IMG/VR virus record: IMGVR_UViG_3300021599_000323
Coordinates: 1 to 36,447 of that record
DNA: 36,447 bases
Reading direction: 5' to 3' (one strand)
DNA from: a virus
The translations under genes and the position numbers were made by a program. Each line of letters starts with the position of its first letter. The first letter of the stretch is position 1. Under the pieces are notes generated by a model, which saw only the letters and a program-made list of their open reading frames with translations, was not told the DNA's origin and did no database searches. Shown here one piece after another: positions 6,889 to 12,901 of the stretch.

Positions 6889-7131
6889 TCAGTGCGTGAT
6901 GTCGGCCATCGGCACGTAGACCCAGCTGCCGTCCGTGTCCACGCAGATCTCTCCACGGTCGTTCACCCACTCAACTCGGCCGCTCCAGCGACGGCCGGCG
7001 GTGCAGCCGCTGACGAAGTCGCCAACGGCGGGCTCGGGCTTCTTGTGAACCGGGCTCACCGTCTGCTCGTGCAGGCCGGCGACGGCGGCGAGGTACTCAT
7101 TTTCAGCCGGCGAGGTGTCATTTGTGATCAT
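6889..7131 (-). CDS. Hypothetical first gene of the early operon, SH3-like
   Basis: This 80-residue protein starts at ATG 7131 with AAGGAGA at 8-9 nt. An in-frame ATG farther upstream lies in the promoter region and is rejected. The C-terminal half (VGDFVSGCTAGRRWSGRVEW, then VNDRGEICVDTDGSWVYVP) reads as a small beta-barrel of the KOW/SH3 kind, with alternating hydrophobic strands and Gly turns. Such folds bind nucleic acid or partner proteins. It is the first gene after the two tandem promoter candidates and thus probably the earliest expressed. No closer function can be assigned. Confidence 0.65.
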   Translation of the reverse strand: MITNDTSPAENEYLAAVAGLHEQTVSPVHKKPEPAVGDFVSGCTAGRRWSGRVEWVNDRGEICVDTDGSWVYVPMADITH

Positions 7132-7162
7132 CGGTGGGGATCTCCTTCTCTTGGGGTGTCGT

Positions 7163-7190
7163 AGTGTACGCCTGTTCATGTTGCAGTCAA
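7163..7190 (-). promoter_or_regulatory. Sigma70-like promoter P2 of the early operon
   Basis: On the minus strand TTGACT (7185-7190) is followed by a 16-bp spacer and TACACT (7163-7168). The predicted start near 7156 gives a leader of about 25 nt to the SD and ATG at 7131. Unlike the other promoters here it lacks the 16-bp dyad between its boxes, so it may escape that control. Confidence 0.5.
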
Positions 7191-7254
7191 ATCATTTTCC
7201 GTCACGTTTCTTCAGCGACGTAATCCGCAGTGCCAAAACAACTTCTGTGCCTTT

Positions 7255-7270
7255 GTTGCGGTACGGCCAC
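7255..7270. promoter_or_regulatory. Operator dyad O1
   Basis: GTTGCGGTACGGCCAC fits the 16-bp dyad GTNGCRGWAYSGCMAC that recurs at four sites here. It lies 5 bp from O2 (centres 21 bp apart, two helical turns), over the predicted start of P1. This is consistent with cooperative binding of two dimers. Confidence 0.55.
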
Positions 7271-7300
7271 ATCATGTCGCAGTACCGCAACTACTGTCAA
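7271..7300 (-). promoter_or_regulatory. Sigma70-like promoter P1 of the early operon
   Basis: On the minus strand a perfect TTGACA -35 box (7295-7300) is followed, after 18 bp, by CATGAT (7271-7276), a 4-of-6 match to TATAAT. It lies just beyond the stop of the GIY-YIG gene and points into the early operon. The 16-bp dyad O2 fills the spacer and O1 covers the predicted start site. Confidence 0.5.
7276..7291. promoter_or_regulatory. Operator dyad O2
   Basis: GTCGCAGTACCGCAAC is an imperfect palindrome (12 of 16 symmetric positions, centre GTAC). It sits between the -35 and -10 boxes of P1, where a bound protein would block RNA polymerase. Confidence 0.6.
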
Positions 7301-7308
7301 CAACAAAA

Positions 7309-7977
7309 TCATTTGAACGGGTAGCCACCCAATTCCAGCGAGATCTGAATGGCCAGCTCATCCGACATGGAGAACCATTCGCCACGTATGCGGGAGTTCT
7401 TGTGCCTTTCGTGCAAAAGAGCCTCGACCTCCGATGCGTTTGGGGTCGGTATGAATGCAACCACACGCAACTCATCCGGGCTCGCAATCTGAAGGCTTCG
7501 AATTCTGGTTAACAGGCAACTGTCGGTCCTCCCAATTTTCACGCATCCGCGGCCATTTGAGGCCAGATAGACGCCACGTAGGGAGCGATACCTGTCCTGC
7601 GAATACACCCACGCTCGCAAGAAAACGGCGTCGCCGCAATCAATAGCGGCAGGCTCGTTTGGCGCATTGCATAGCAACCAGTCTTTGCCGTAGTTCTCTG
7701 CCAAATCCTTGAACTGCCTTAGCGAGTTTGTCCCTGGAACAGAACGCAGAACAAGCGTTCTTGCGTGATCAGGAACGGACCAGTCAAAAAGGAAATCTCC
7801 GATATACCCAACCACTGGAAAAACTTGGGTTGTCAAGCCTGTTTCATCGTTACGAACGCTCAGTGCATACAGGTTGTCAAACGTCACGATGTCCGGCCTA
7901 ACCCAAAAGCGGTAGAGATACGTTTCTGAAAACTTTAGGCCAGCAGGGGCCAGCGGCGTTTCTTGCTGAATGGTCAC
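7309..7977 (-). CDS. GIY-YIG superfamily (T5orf172-like) nuclease domain protein
   Basis: The C-terminal third of this 222-residue protein matches the T5orf172/MUG113 branch of GIY-YIG nucleases. GVYLAS (135-140) stands for the GIY strand and KIGRTD (147-152) for the YIG strand with its Arg. ALLHERHKNSRIRGEWF (186-202) carries the His-Glu and the GEWF ending. The first 130 residues are unassigned, with aromatic strands (FPVVGYIGDFLFDWSVPD) and could be a DNA-recognition domain. Start GTG 7977 has GGAGG at 5 nt. It is read from promoter P3 behind the 46-codon gene at 7990-8130. Codon use is richer in A+T than in neighbours, suggesting a moron. It could be a homing-type or superinfection-exclusion nuclease; the sequence does not decide. 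Confidence 0.8.
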   Translation of the reverse strand: MTIQQETPLAPAGLKFSETYLYRFWVRPDIVTFDNLYALSVRNDETGLTTQVFPVVGYIGDFLFDWSVPDHARTLVLRSVPGTNSLRQFKDLAENYGKDWLLCNAPNEPAAIDCGDAVFLRAWVYSQDRYRSLRGVYLASNGRGCVKIGRTDSCLLTRIRSLQIASPDELRVVAFIPTPNASEVEALLHERHKNSRIRGEWFSMSDELAIQISLELGGYPFK

Positions 7978-7989
7978 GGTTGCCTCCGG

Positions 7990-8130
7990 TTACAGGAACT
8001 TCCACGGGAGTGCGGCCAAGAGTTCAATGAGATCGTGCAGTGCTCGAGCAGCCGGCGAGTCGGTGCCGAGCTCCTGGCCGATGCGGACCAGCACAAGGGC
8101 GGGAAACATTCTGTCGATCGTTCTTCGCAT
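7990..8130 (-). CDS. 46-residue conserved-looking small protein
   Basis: An ATG at 8130 with GGAGGG at 4-5 nt opens a 46-codon frame ending in TAA at 7990-7992, 12 nt before the GTG of the GIY-YIG gene, whose SD lies in the gap. The product is basic at the N-terminus (MRRTIDRM) and then forms an amphipathic helix pair (LVLVRIGQELGTDSPAARAL, HDLIELLAALPWKFL). It is the first gene after operator-bearing promoter P3. A 68-codon frame in another phase covers the same DNA but has no SD and a random-looking composition, so this one is preferred. Being so close to the regulatory hub, it could be a small Cro-like, anti-repressor or toxin-type peptide. There is no motif to choose. Confidence 0.65.
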   Translation of the reverse strand: MRRTIDRMFPALVLVRIGQELGTDSPAARALHDLIELLAALPWKFL

Positions 8131-8198
8131 CCGGCCCTCCATGCGCCTAGCGGCTTATTGTTGCGACAGCGGACGCCCAATCAATCGCCAACACCTAC

Positions 8199-8226
8199 AT
8201 AGTAGCAGTATCGCAACTACGGTCAA
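8199..8226 (-). promoter_or_regulatory. Sigma70-like promoter P3 for the 46-codon and GIY-YIG genes
   Basis: On the minus strand TTGACC (8221-8226), a 16-bp spacer and TACTAT (8199-8204) form a good promoter. The predicted start near 8192 leaves about 60 nt of leader to ATG 8130. Dyad O3 lies between the boxes and touches the -10. Confidence 0.55.
8202..8217. promoter_or_regulatory. Operator dyad O3
   Basis: GTAGCAGTATCGCAAC matches the shared dyad at all defined positions (GTNGCRGWAYSGCMAC). It keeps the same 3-bp offset (CTA/TAC) to the -35 box as O2 does in P1. Confidence 0.6.
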
Positions 8227-8271
8227 GTGTTCTTGAGAAGATTTTTGAAAGAAACACAAAGACGCCTATGG

Positions 8272-8556
8272 TTAGCGGGCTTTCCGCTTCTTGGCGGCCC
8301 GCTTTCGATTCCCGGCCCGGCTGGTCAGAGTAGACCGCAGAGACTCGGCTGATGCCCGGCTCACGCTCCACGCTCGACCATTGACGAGCCAGCCATCGAG
8401 CCGGCCACCGCTGGTTCTGTCGGACGTGGGCTTGCCCTTGGCGTCCTTTGGCAAATGCTCGTAGAGCTCTCGCCGAATGAACTGCTCTGAGCAGTCAGCG
8501 ATCTCCGCTGCCTTTGCAACCGATACCCAATCATCTTGAACCGCCATTGCAATCAT
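8272..8556 (-). CDS. Excisionase/regulator-like HTH protein
   Basis: The 94-residue protein has a MerR/excisionase-like winged HTH: DDWVSVAKAAEIADCSEQFI, RRELYEHLP, then a basic wing and GWLVNGRAWSVSRASAESLR, ending in a lysine/arginine-rich tail (NRKRAAKKRKAR). Excisionases of this type bend attachment-site DNA and often sit beside the integrase, as here, divergently oriented. ATG 8556 coincides with the predicted transcription start of promoter P4, so the message may be leaderless. An in-frame ATG at 8547 is possible but also lacks a usual SD. Its promoter holds dyad O4, so the gene could encode the protein that binds the dyads (self-control) or be one of its targets. DNA binding is likely; excisionase versus repressor is open. 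Confidence 0.7.
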   Translation of the reverse strand: MIAMAVQDDWVSVAKAAEIADCSEQFIRRELYEHLPKDAKGKPTSDRTSGGRLDGWLVNGRAWSVSRASAESLRSTLTSRAGNRKRAAKKRKAR

Positions 8557-8562
8557 GCCTCA

Positions 8563-8590
8563 ATCGTAGTGGCGGAACCGCAACAGTCAA
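8563..8590 (-). promoter_or_regulatory. Sigma70-like promoter P4 of the excisionase-like gene
   Basis: On the minus strand TTGACT (8585-8590), a 16-bp spacer and TACGAT (8563-8568) place the start at about 8556, the A of the ATG. The spacer is exactly dyad O4. Confidence 0.55.
8569..8584. promoter_or_regulatory. Operator dyad O4
   Basis: GTGGCGGAACCGCAAC is the fourth copy of the 16-bp dyad and fills the whole interval between the -35 and -10 boxes of P4. Confidence 0.6.
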
Positions 8591-8617
8591 ACCGCATGGA
8601 CTTTCAATCCTGCTGGT

Positions 8618-8660
8618 TGCCCCGGCCAGCCGACCCGTCGTAGGATCGACTGCCGGGGCA
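8618..8660. repeat. Inverted repeat in the int/xis divergent region
   Basis: Perfect 8-bp arms TGCCCCGG (8618-8625) and CCGGGGCA (8653-8660) flank 27 bp that contain a shorter GTCG/CGAC symmetry. It lies between P4 and the integrase start. It could be an integrase arm-type or regulator site, or an RNA hairpin in an integrase leader. Confidence 0.4.
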
Positions 8661-8681
8661 GTTTCAGCGGAGAGGGCTCCA

Positions 8682-8708
8682 TTGAACACTTGTACACCTC
8701 GGTAAACT
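8682..8708 (+). promoter_or_regulatory. Weak candidate promoter of the integrase
   Basis: TTGAAC (8682-8687) and TAAACT (8703-8708) lie on the plus strand with a short 15-bp spacer, about 24 nt before the integrase ATG. The spacing is suboptimal, so this may be a weak or activated promoter. Confidence 0.25.
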
Positions 8709-8731
8709 GAGGGCCGAAAAGGAGGTGTCAG

Positions 8732-9622
8732 ATGACGCTGTACGAGTTGCTGGATCGCTATGCATTGCTGATGAATTTGTCCGATAGGTCGGTTTCGCTC
8801 TACGGTCACACGATCGACAAGTTCAAAGAGTTCCTTGGGCGTGACCCGCTGATCACGGACCTTGAGGATGTGGCAGTGTCTAAGTTTTTGCGATGGAGGG
8901 CGGCCAATCCATGCCGTGGCCGATTGGTGAGCCCGCACACTGTGGCAAAGGACCGCAGTCAGTTGCTAGCAATCTGGAATTGGGCCTGTAAAAAGAAACT
9001 GCACCCAGGCGAGTGGCCAGGCCTGCCTCGCCAAAAAAAGGTGAAACGGACGCCGACGGCGTACACGGTCGAGGAGATAAGCAAACTTGTGAAAGCCGCC
9101 AGAGATCGTCGCACCATGATGTCTGGCGTGCCATCAGCCTGGTGGTGGAGCACACTGCTGCAAACGGCTTGGCAAACCGGATGCCGAATAGGAGAGCTTC
9201 TCGCGTTGCGCTGGCGCGAAGCAGACACGACGAACGGAAGGCTCATGTTCCTAGCGGAAACTAGGAAAGGCAGAGAGCGGGATCTGGTCGCCCCAATAAC
9301 AGCCGAGCTTGCTGCTGAGCTAGAGACTTTTAGAGGTCCGCCAGACGCTCTGGTGTGGCCTAGGACGGGGCATCCGCTATCGCACTATGCATCCATGAGA
9401 TTGCTGTGCAAAAGGGCTGGCGTGCCTTCTAGGGCGTTCCACGCCATTCGGAAAGCATCTGCCTCGTACGTCGCAGCAGCTGGAGGAGATGCCACGGCGC
9501 ATTTGGGCCATGCCGATCCCGCCATGACCCGTGGCCATTACCTCGACCCGAGGATCACAGAGACCAACCGTGGGCTGGATTTCCTGCCGCCACTGGACTT
9601 GCGAGAGCCGCCGGCAGCGTAG
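8732..9622 (+). CDS. int: Tyrosine recombinase integrase
   Basis: This 296-residue protein is the only plus-strand gene. It has a SAM-like core-binding domain (residues about 1-90, YELLDRYALLMNLSDRSVSL) and a catalytic domain with the full residue set: Arg152 (TGCRIGELLALRW), Lys179 (ETRKGRERD), His237 and Arg240 (FHAIRKASASY), His260 (HLGHADP) and nucleophile Tyr270 (RGHYLDP). The length suits simple phage integrases lacking a long arm-binding domain. ATG 8732 has AAGGAGGTG at ideal spacing. It catalyses site-specific insertion into the host chromosome; the phage attachment site is expected close by, perhaps in the 9623-9716 region. It converges on the late operon and diverges from the excisionase-like gene. 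Confidence 0.95.
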   Translation: MTLYELLDRYALLMNLSDRSVSLYGHTIDKFKEFLGRDPLITDLEDVAVSKFLRWRAANPCRGRLVSPHTVAKDRSQLLAIWNWACKKKLHPGEWPGLPRQKKVKRTPTAYTVEEISKLVKAARDRRTMMSGVPSAWWWSTLLQTAWQTGCRIGELLALRWREADTTNGRLMFLAETRKGRERDLVAPITAELAAELETFRGPPDALVWPRTGHPLSHYASMRLLCKRAGVPSRAFHAIRKASASYVAAAGGDATAHLGHADPAMTRGHYLDPRITETNRGLDFLPPLDLREPPAA

Positions 9623-9646
9623 TTTTTCTGCCACAAAACGTGACAC

Positions 9647-9718
9647 GATCCGGGCACAGCCGGGAGATGTTGAGGAAAGGGAGTAAAACTCAACACCTTC
9701 AACCGGCTGGCCCGGATC
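9647..9718. repeat. Three-segment hairpin between convergent genes
   Basis: Nested perfect arms pair GATCCGGGC (9647-9655) with GCCCGGATC (9710-9718), CAGCCGG (9657-9663) with CCGGCTG (9703-9709), and TGTTGAG (9668-9674) with CTCAACA (9689-9695). Together they give 23 bp of stem with small asymmetric bulges. The right arm overlaps the stop of the 9717-9911 gene. It sits between the integrase end and the last late gene, where a bidirectional terminator or attachment site is expected. No U tract follows directly on either strand. Confidence 0.6.
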
Positions 9719-9911
9719 AGTAAGAAACTTGCGGCTCGTTTTCTTTCAACGCCGCTGCCACCTTGAGCCGCTGAACCTCGCCCACTAGGTGCAGCACCAT
9801 GGCGGCCAGCGAGCCCGAGGTGCCGGTGTAGGCACCAGAGAACCGCCGTGCGGCCTGCTCGCACTCAAGCAGATAGGCGTCGGTGAGCGGCTCAGCCACG
9901 GGCTTCCTCAT
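9717..9911 (-). CDS. Hypothetical small protein at the end of the late operon
   Basis: This 64-residue protein starts at ATG 9911, overlapping the last 20 nt of the DUF1599-like gene; an upstream in-frame ATG would double the overlap. It is helical (LTDAYLLECEQAARRFSGAY, GSLAAMVLHLVGEVQRLKVA) with no recognised motif. There is no clear SD, so translation is probably coupled. It is the last gene before the convergent hairpin. Confidence 0.55.
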   Translation of the reverse strand: MRKPVAEPLTDAYLLECEQAARRFSGAYTGTSGSLAAMVLHLVGEVQRLKVAAALKENEPQVSY

Positions 9912-10500
9912 CGAAAAGCACAATCGCCAGCAGGCTATACGCAGACAGGTCGAGCAACGTATCGCGCACTCCCTCGTGTACAAGCCGCCCAGTGCGGCAG
10001 TACGTCTTTAGCCGCTGCACCTTGTCGGCCACTCGCACCAAGCAGCCACGCCAAGGCTCGATGCCAACGAACTCCGCACCCTGGCGGATGTTGGCTAGCG
10101 GGTCGCTTTCACTTCCGTAGTCCTGGCTCTTGCTCAGGTGCAGCTGCCGCAACTCCTCGAGCAGTTCCAGAAACGGCAGCGAGCCTGGCTGCTCACGGTT
10201 CAACAGCCCGTCGCCTCGCAGGCGTTGCTGCTCCAGCAGATCGTCAAGGTACTGCTCGTTGGCGATGCGGTCCCATTGGACGTGTTGCGATTCCTCTGCT
10301 TCGGCAACTTCGGGCAGAGCTTCCGTTACAGGCTGCGACACGTTGCCGAACCGCTCGATGATGTCATCAGCGGTCGCCCCGCCTTTGGCCTGCATGGTGT
10401 CATACCACTCCTCGTGCGGCTTGCCGGCGGCCTGGGCCTCACGGCGAATCTCCACGGCTTGCCGCAGCTTGGTGTTGGCATCTTCAATCGTCGTTGTCAT
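9892..10500 (-). CDS. DUF1599-like / all-alpha NTP pyrophosphohydrolase-type protein
   Basis: The C-terminal 95 residues of this 202-residue protein carry KSQDYGSESDPLANIRQGAE, then PWRGCLVRVADKVQRLKTYC and RDTLLDLSAYSLLAIVL. This is the pattern (KxxDYG…N…, R..DK..RL, E…DtL.DlaaY) of the DUF1599 domain associated with phage nucleotide modification and related to MazG/dUTPase-like all-alpha pyrophosphohydrolases. These would hydrolyse or bind a nucleotide. The N-terminal half is a charged helical segment. ATG 10500 has AAGGGA at 7 nt; an upstream ATG lacks it. It ends the late operon with a phosphoesterase, a nucleotide-metabolism flavour. Assignment is from motif order, not from a search. Confidence 0.7.
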   Translation of the reverse strand: MTTTIEDANTKLRQAVEIRREAQAAGKPHEEWYDTMQAKGGATADDIIERFGNVSQPVTEALPEVAEAEESQHVQWDRIANEQYLDDLLEQQRLRGDGLLNREQPGSLPFLELLEELRQLHLSKSQDYGSESDPLANIRQGAEFVGIEPWRGCLVRVADKVQRLKTYCRTGRLVHEGVRDTLLDLSAYSLLAIVLFDEEARG

Positions 10501-10547
10501 GGCATTCCCTTTTTCTGAAACCGGAAAATCGCAGTTTGCGGAAAGCG

Positions 10548-11549
10548 TCAAGCGGTCCGCACGGTGCCGTCGCTCATGACGCGATAGTTCTGCACGTCAA
10601 ACGCACCGCCATTGTGAACGGTGGCCATTGCAAATCCCCAGTTCCACCGATTGATCCGTGCGTAATCGGGCCGCAAGTCGCACAGACAGCCGGTGCTCCA
10701 GCACGCCGTTTCGTGGTGCCACATATCGGACTCGGCATGGTTGCTCGTACGGTGGGAGTGTCCCACTAGCCCACTGGAGCCAGTGCGAAGGAACACGCCA
10801 CGGGCCACATTCACTGGGGCAGCCATGCCGCTTGGCAACTCGTGGCCGTGCAGCACTGGCAACTTGCCAAGCATCACGGGCCGCTTGTCCTCCACCAGCG
10901 TCACGCCGTGCTTGTCCAAGTCCAGCCACGCCCCAAGGCTCATGCGTGGATCGTCGCTTATCTCGGCGGCGTGCTGCCACAGCCAGTGCGTCCACCGCTC
11001 CTCGTGGTTGCCGAGCTTGTAGACGATGGGGATCTCTGGGAACTCATGCCGCACGTATTCAATGAACGCCCGCACGGCGTCGAGCTCGCCCTTGAAGTCC
11101 CGCTGCGTCGGGTCTTTCATGTACCGACTGATGGCATAGAAGTCGGCGATGTCTCCGTTCAAAAGCAACGCCGACAGATTCTGATCCTTGAGAAAGCCAA
11201 CGGCCGCAGCCACGGCGATCTCAGAGTGATACGGCACATGCACGTCACTGATGATGCCAACCGGGCCGAGTACGTCGAGAACGTGCGGAGTCCACGACTC
11301 GGCCATGCTCTTAGGCATCGACCGCTGCTCGCCGGCCTTCCGCTGCTCACGGGGTGCTACGGGCTTGACCCTCTTTCTGCTATGCACACCGTTGACGCCA
11401 AACTGCCGGGCGATCCGCTTTCGTGCCTGGTCTAGCGTGATGGCGTTGTGTGACTCACGCACCAGGCGTCGAGCCAGAGTCCGAGCCGGCGCGTCAGGAT
11501 GCCGCTGGCACAGTCGCTTGGCCATCTCGGTGATTGCATCACCCGCCAT
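10548..11549 (-). CDS. Calcineurin-like metallophosphoesterase
   Basis: This 333-residue protein has every metallophosphoesterase motif: SDVHVPY (D102, H104), NGDIAD (D133), GNHEE (N181, H182), HGH (234-236) and GHSH (H264, H266). They coordinate two metal ions for phosphoester hydrolysis. The first 90 residues are an added basic, helical region with an HTH-like look (TLARRLVRESHNAITLDQAR), which could bind DNA. Start 11549 has a strong GGGAGGTG SD. Phage members of the family act on nucleic-acid ends or nucleotides; the substrate is not evident. It overlaps the metallopeptidase-like gene by 11 nt. Confidence 0.9.
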   Translation of the reverse strand: MAGDAITEMAKRLCQRHPDAPARTLARRLVRESHNAITLDQARKRIARQFGVNGVHSRKRVKPVAPREQRKAGEQRSMPKSMAESWTPHVLDVLGPVGIISDVHVPYHSEIAVAAAVGFLKDQNLSALLLNGDIADFYAISRYMKDPTQRDFKGELDAVRAFIEYVRHEFPEIPIVYKLGNHEERWTHWLWQHAAEISDDPRMSLGAWLDLDKHGVTLVEDKRPVMLGKLPVLHGHELPSGMAAPVNVARGVFLRTGSSGLVGHSHRTSNHAESDMWHHETACWSTGCLCDLRPDYARINRWNWGFAMATVHNGGAFDVQNYRVMSDGTVRTA

Positions 11550-11826
11550 CGCTCACCTCCCTGTAGCCGAGGCTGTAGAGAACCTTGGCAATATCCTTGC
11601 CAGCCTGCTCGGTGTGCTCTTCGCTCGCCGTTGGGTAGAGAGCGTGAAGCAACTCATGCACGATGATGGTGAGCCGATGCCTGCCCCTGAGGCCGTCGTG
11701 AATCAAGATCCGTGGCCGCTTGCTCTTCTGGCTGAACGTGTAGCCATAGGCCTGGCCTTTGAGATCCGTGAACCGGATCAGCCACCGCTCGTCGCCGTTC
11801 AGCGTGAATACGTGATCGTCTGGCAC
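11539..11826 (-). CDS. Small zinc metallopeptidase-like protein (HELLHA)
   Basis: The core motif IIVHELLHALYP is the HExxH zinc site of SprT/Wss1-like and related mini-metallopeptidases. It is followed by TEQAGKDIAKVLYSLGY, a possible third-ligand helix (Glu). The GTG at 11826 has AAGGG at 6-7 nt and gives 95 residues. An ATG farther upstream (11919) would add 31 Arg-rich residues inside the previous gene and has no SD. N-terminal beta strands (WLIRFTDLKGQAYGYTFSQ) precede the helix. Function could be peptidase or a structural zinc protein. Confidence 0.7.
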   Translation of the reverse strand: MPDDHVFTLNGDERWLIRFTDLKGQAYGYTFSQKSKRPRILIHDGLRGRHRLTIIVHELLHALYPTASEEHTEQAGKDIAKVLYSLGYREVSDGG

Positions 11827-11861
11827 GGGCGGCCCTTTCGCTTCTAACCGTAGCGAGGGCG

Positions 11862-12176
11862 TCAACCGATGCCGATCTTGCGGCCAAGTTCGTTCAAGGC
11901 CTCCTGACGCTGCTGGCATCCGCAGTCGCCCCCCACGACAGCCGAAACTCGCTCCTTGGTGATCCCGATGGCAGTAAGCCCTGCGGCGACCAAGTCGCCT
12001 AGGCCCATCTTTGGCGGCTCAGTTCCTGCCTTCTGCTGGCGAGGATAAGCAGGATGGTCAACGTCAACCTCGTACCATCCGTTGCCCAAGTCCTCAAGCA
12101 GGCACGGTTTAATCTCGTCCCACGAATAGCCACGCTCGACGCAGCGTGCCATCACGTCAGCAGCGTGAAGGATCAT
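11862..12176 (-). CDS. Hypothetical phage protein with C-terminal GDCGC motif
   Basis: This 104-residue protein starts at ATG 12176, coupled to the preceding stop (ATGA) with GAGG close upstream. The C-terminal half, GLGDLVAAGLTAIGITKERV, then GGDCGCQQRQEALNELGRKI, is a pattern I associate with small virion- or tail-region proteins of many phages (GLGD…T.aiGI…DCGC..R…LN). The two Cys may bind metal or pair between subunits. The N-terminal part (YSWDEIKPCLLEDLGNGWYE, then VDVDHPAYPR) is unassigned. Confidence 0.6.
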   Translation of the reverse strand: MILHAADVMARCVERGYSWDEIKPCLLEDLGNGWYEVDVDHPAYPRQQKAGTEPPKMGLGDLVAAGLTAIGITKERVSAVVGGDCGCQQRQEALNELGRKIGIG

Positions 12177-12901
12177 GGTGCCTCGTTACACGACTGCCTA
12201 GACGTGATGAGAACTGTGTAACTGAGCCCGGCAAGGATTGAGTCAACGGCATTTTTTGCGTATTCAAGGTGTTCGCCAGAGCCATCGTTGATTGTCAATG
12301 CCAAACTTCCAAGTGAACTAGTGCCACCGCTCAGCGTGATTGTCAGCGGCGTTGTTATTTGTTGCACTTCTTGGCCAAAATAATTGCAGATTTTTCCTTG
12401 GCCAGATACGCACGCCGATGGTATTTCGAATTGCCCGGAGTAGCCTCGAGTCCATTGCCCAGTGTTTCCAACCGTTCCTGCGCTCTCGAAATAAAATGTT
12501 CCGCTGGCCGTGCAGGTTAATGCGACGGAAAACCTTCTAATGAAATTTTGGTTAAAAATGCAACTAACTGTGATTGATGCATCAGCAAAACCGAAAAACC
12601 GATTTGAAACGTCTGGTATAGAAACGAATCCGTTTGCTCTGTGCGTACTTTCTGCACGAAGATTGCTACCGTTATTTGACGACACAGACGCGCTTTGATT
12701 AGAAGTTGCAGGAAACGCTTCCTGTCCTGAAATTGAAAAAGGGAGTAGGTTTGTAATCAACGACGACGCAATCACTTGAGACAAGACTGGGAAGCCGCAC
12801 TGATACGTACCATGCTTTGCAGCAAGCGGATTGACAAGTTCAATAGAATACACGCACGTATCTGAGCACGTACACAGCTGCTGACAGCACGGGCAGGCCA
12901 T
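12173..12901 (-). CDS. Hypothetical tail-region protein, A+T-rich
   Basis: The 242-residue product begins with a Cys-rich cluster (MACPCCQQLCTCSDTC), possibly metal-binding. It continues as Ser/Thr/Asn-rich beta-strand sequence (RFFGFADASITVSCIFNQNF, TPLTITLSGGTSSLGSLALT), as expected for a receptor-binding or tail-tip protein. The ATG at 12901 overlaps the stop of the preceding gene. DNA is markedly richer in A+T than all neighbours, a sign of exchange, common in host-range genes. Its position after the tape measure and two other tail proteins fits an adsorption role. There is no family match. Confidence 0.6.
   Translation of the reverse strand: MACPCCQQLCTCSDTCVYSIELVNPLAAKHGTYQCGFPVLSQVIASSLITNLLPFSISGQEAFPATSNQSASVSSNNGSNLRAESTHRANGFVSIPDVSNRFFGFADASITVSCIFNQNFIRRFSVALTCTASGTFYFESAGTVGNTGQWTRGYSGQFEIPSACVSGQGKICNYFGQEVQQITTPLTITLSGGTSSLGSLALTINDGSGEHLEYAKNAVDSILAGLSYTVLITSRQSCNEAP

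Noticed and set aside
6726-6956. N-terminal extension of RecT by 77 residues
   Set aside because: It is Arg-rich low-complexity sequence without homology features, and an SD sits before ATG 6725.
8160-8174. Fifth operator-like site (GTTGCGACAGCGGAC)
   Set aside because: One half-site fits, but the spacing is one base short and the centre does not match.
7974-8180. 68-codon minus-strand frame overlapping the 46-codon gene
   Set aside because: It has no SD and a Cys/Arg/Ser-rich random-looking product. The 7990-8130 frame has a strong SD and a helical product.
9649-9716. tRNA-like shape (7-bp acceptor-like ends TCCGGGC/GCCCGGA)
   Set aside because: The inner pairing does not form D, anticodon and T arms, and no T-loop consensus is present. 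It is better explained as a nested hairpin.
11827-11919. Upstream ATG start for the HELLHA protein
   Set aside because: It adds Arg-rich residues inside the preceding gene and lacks an SD, whereas GTG 11826 has AAGGG at proper spacing.
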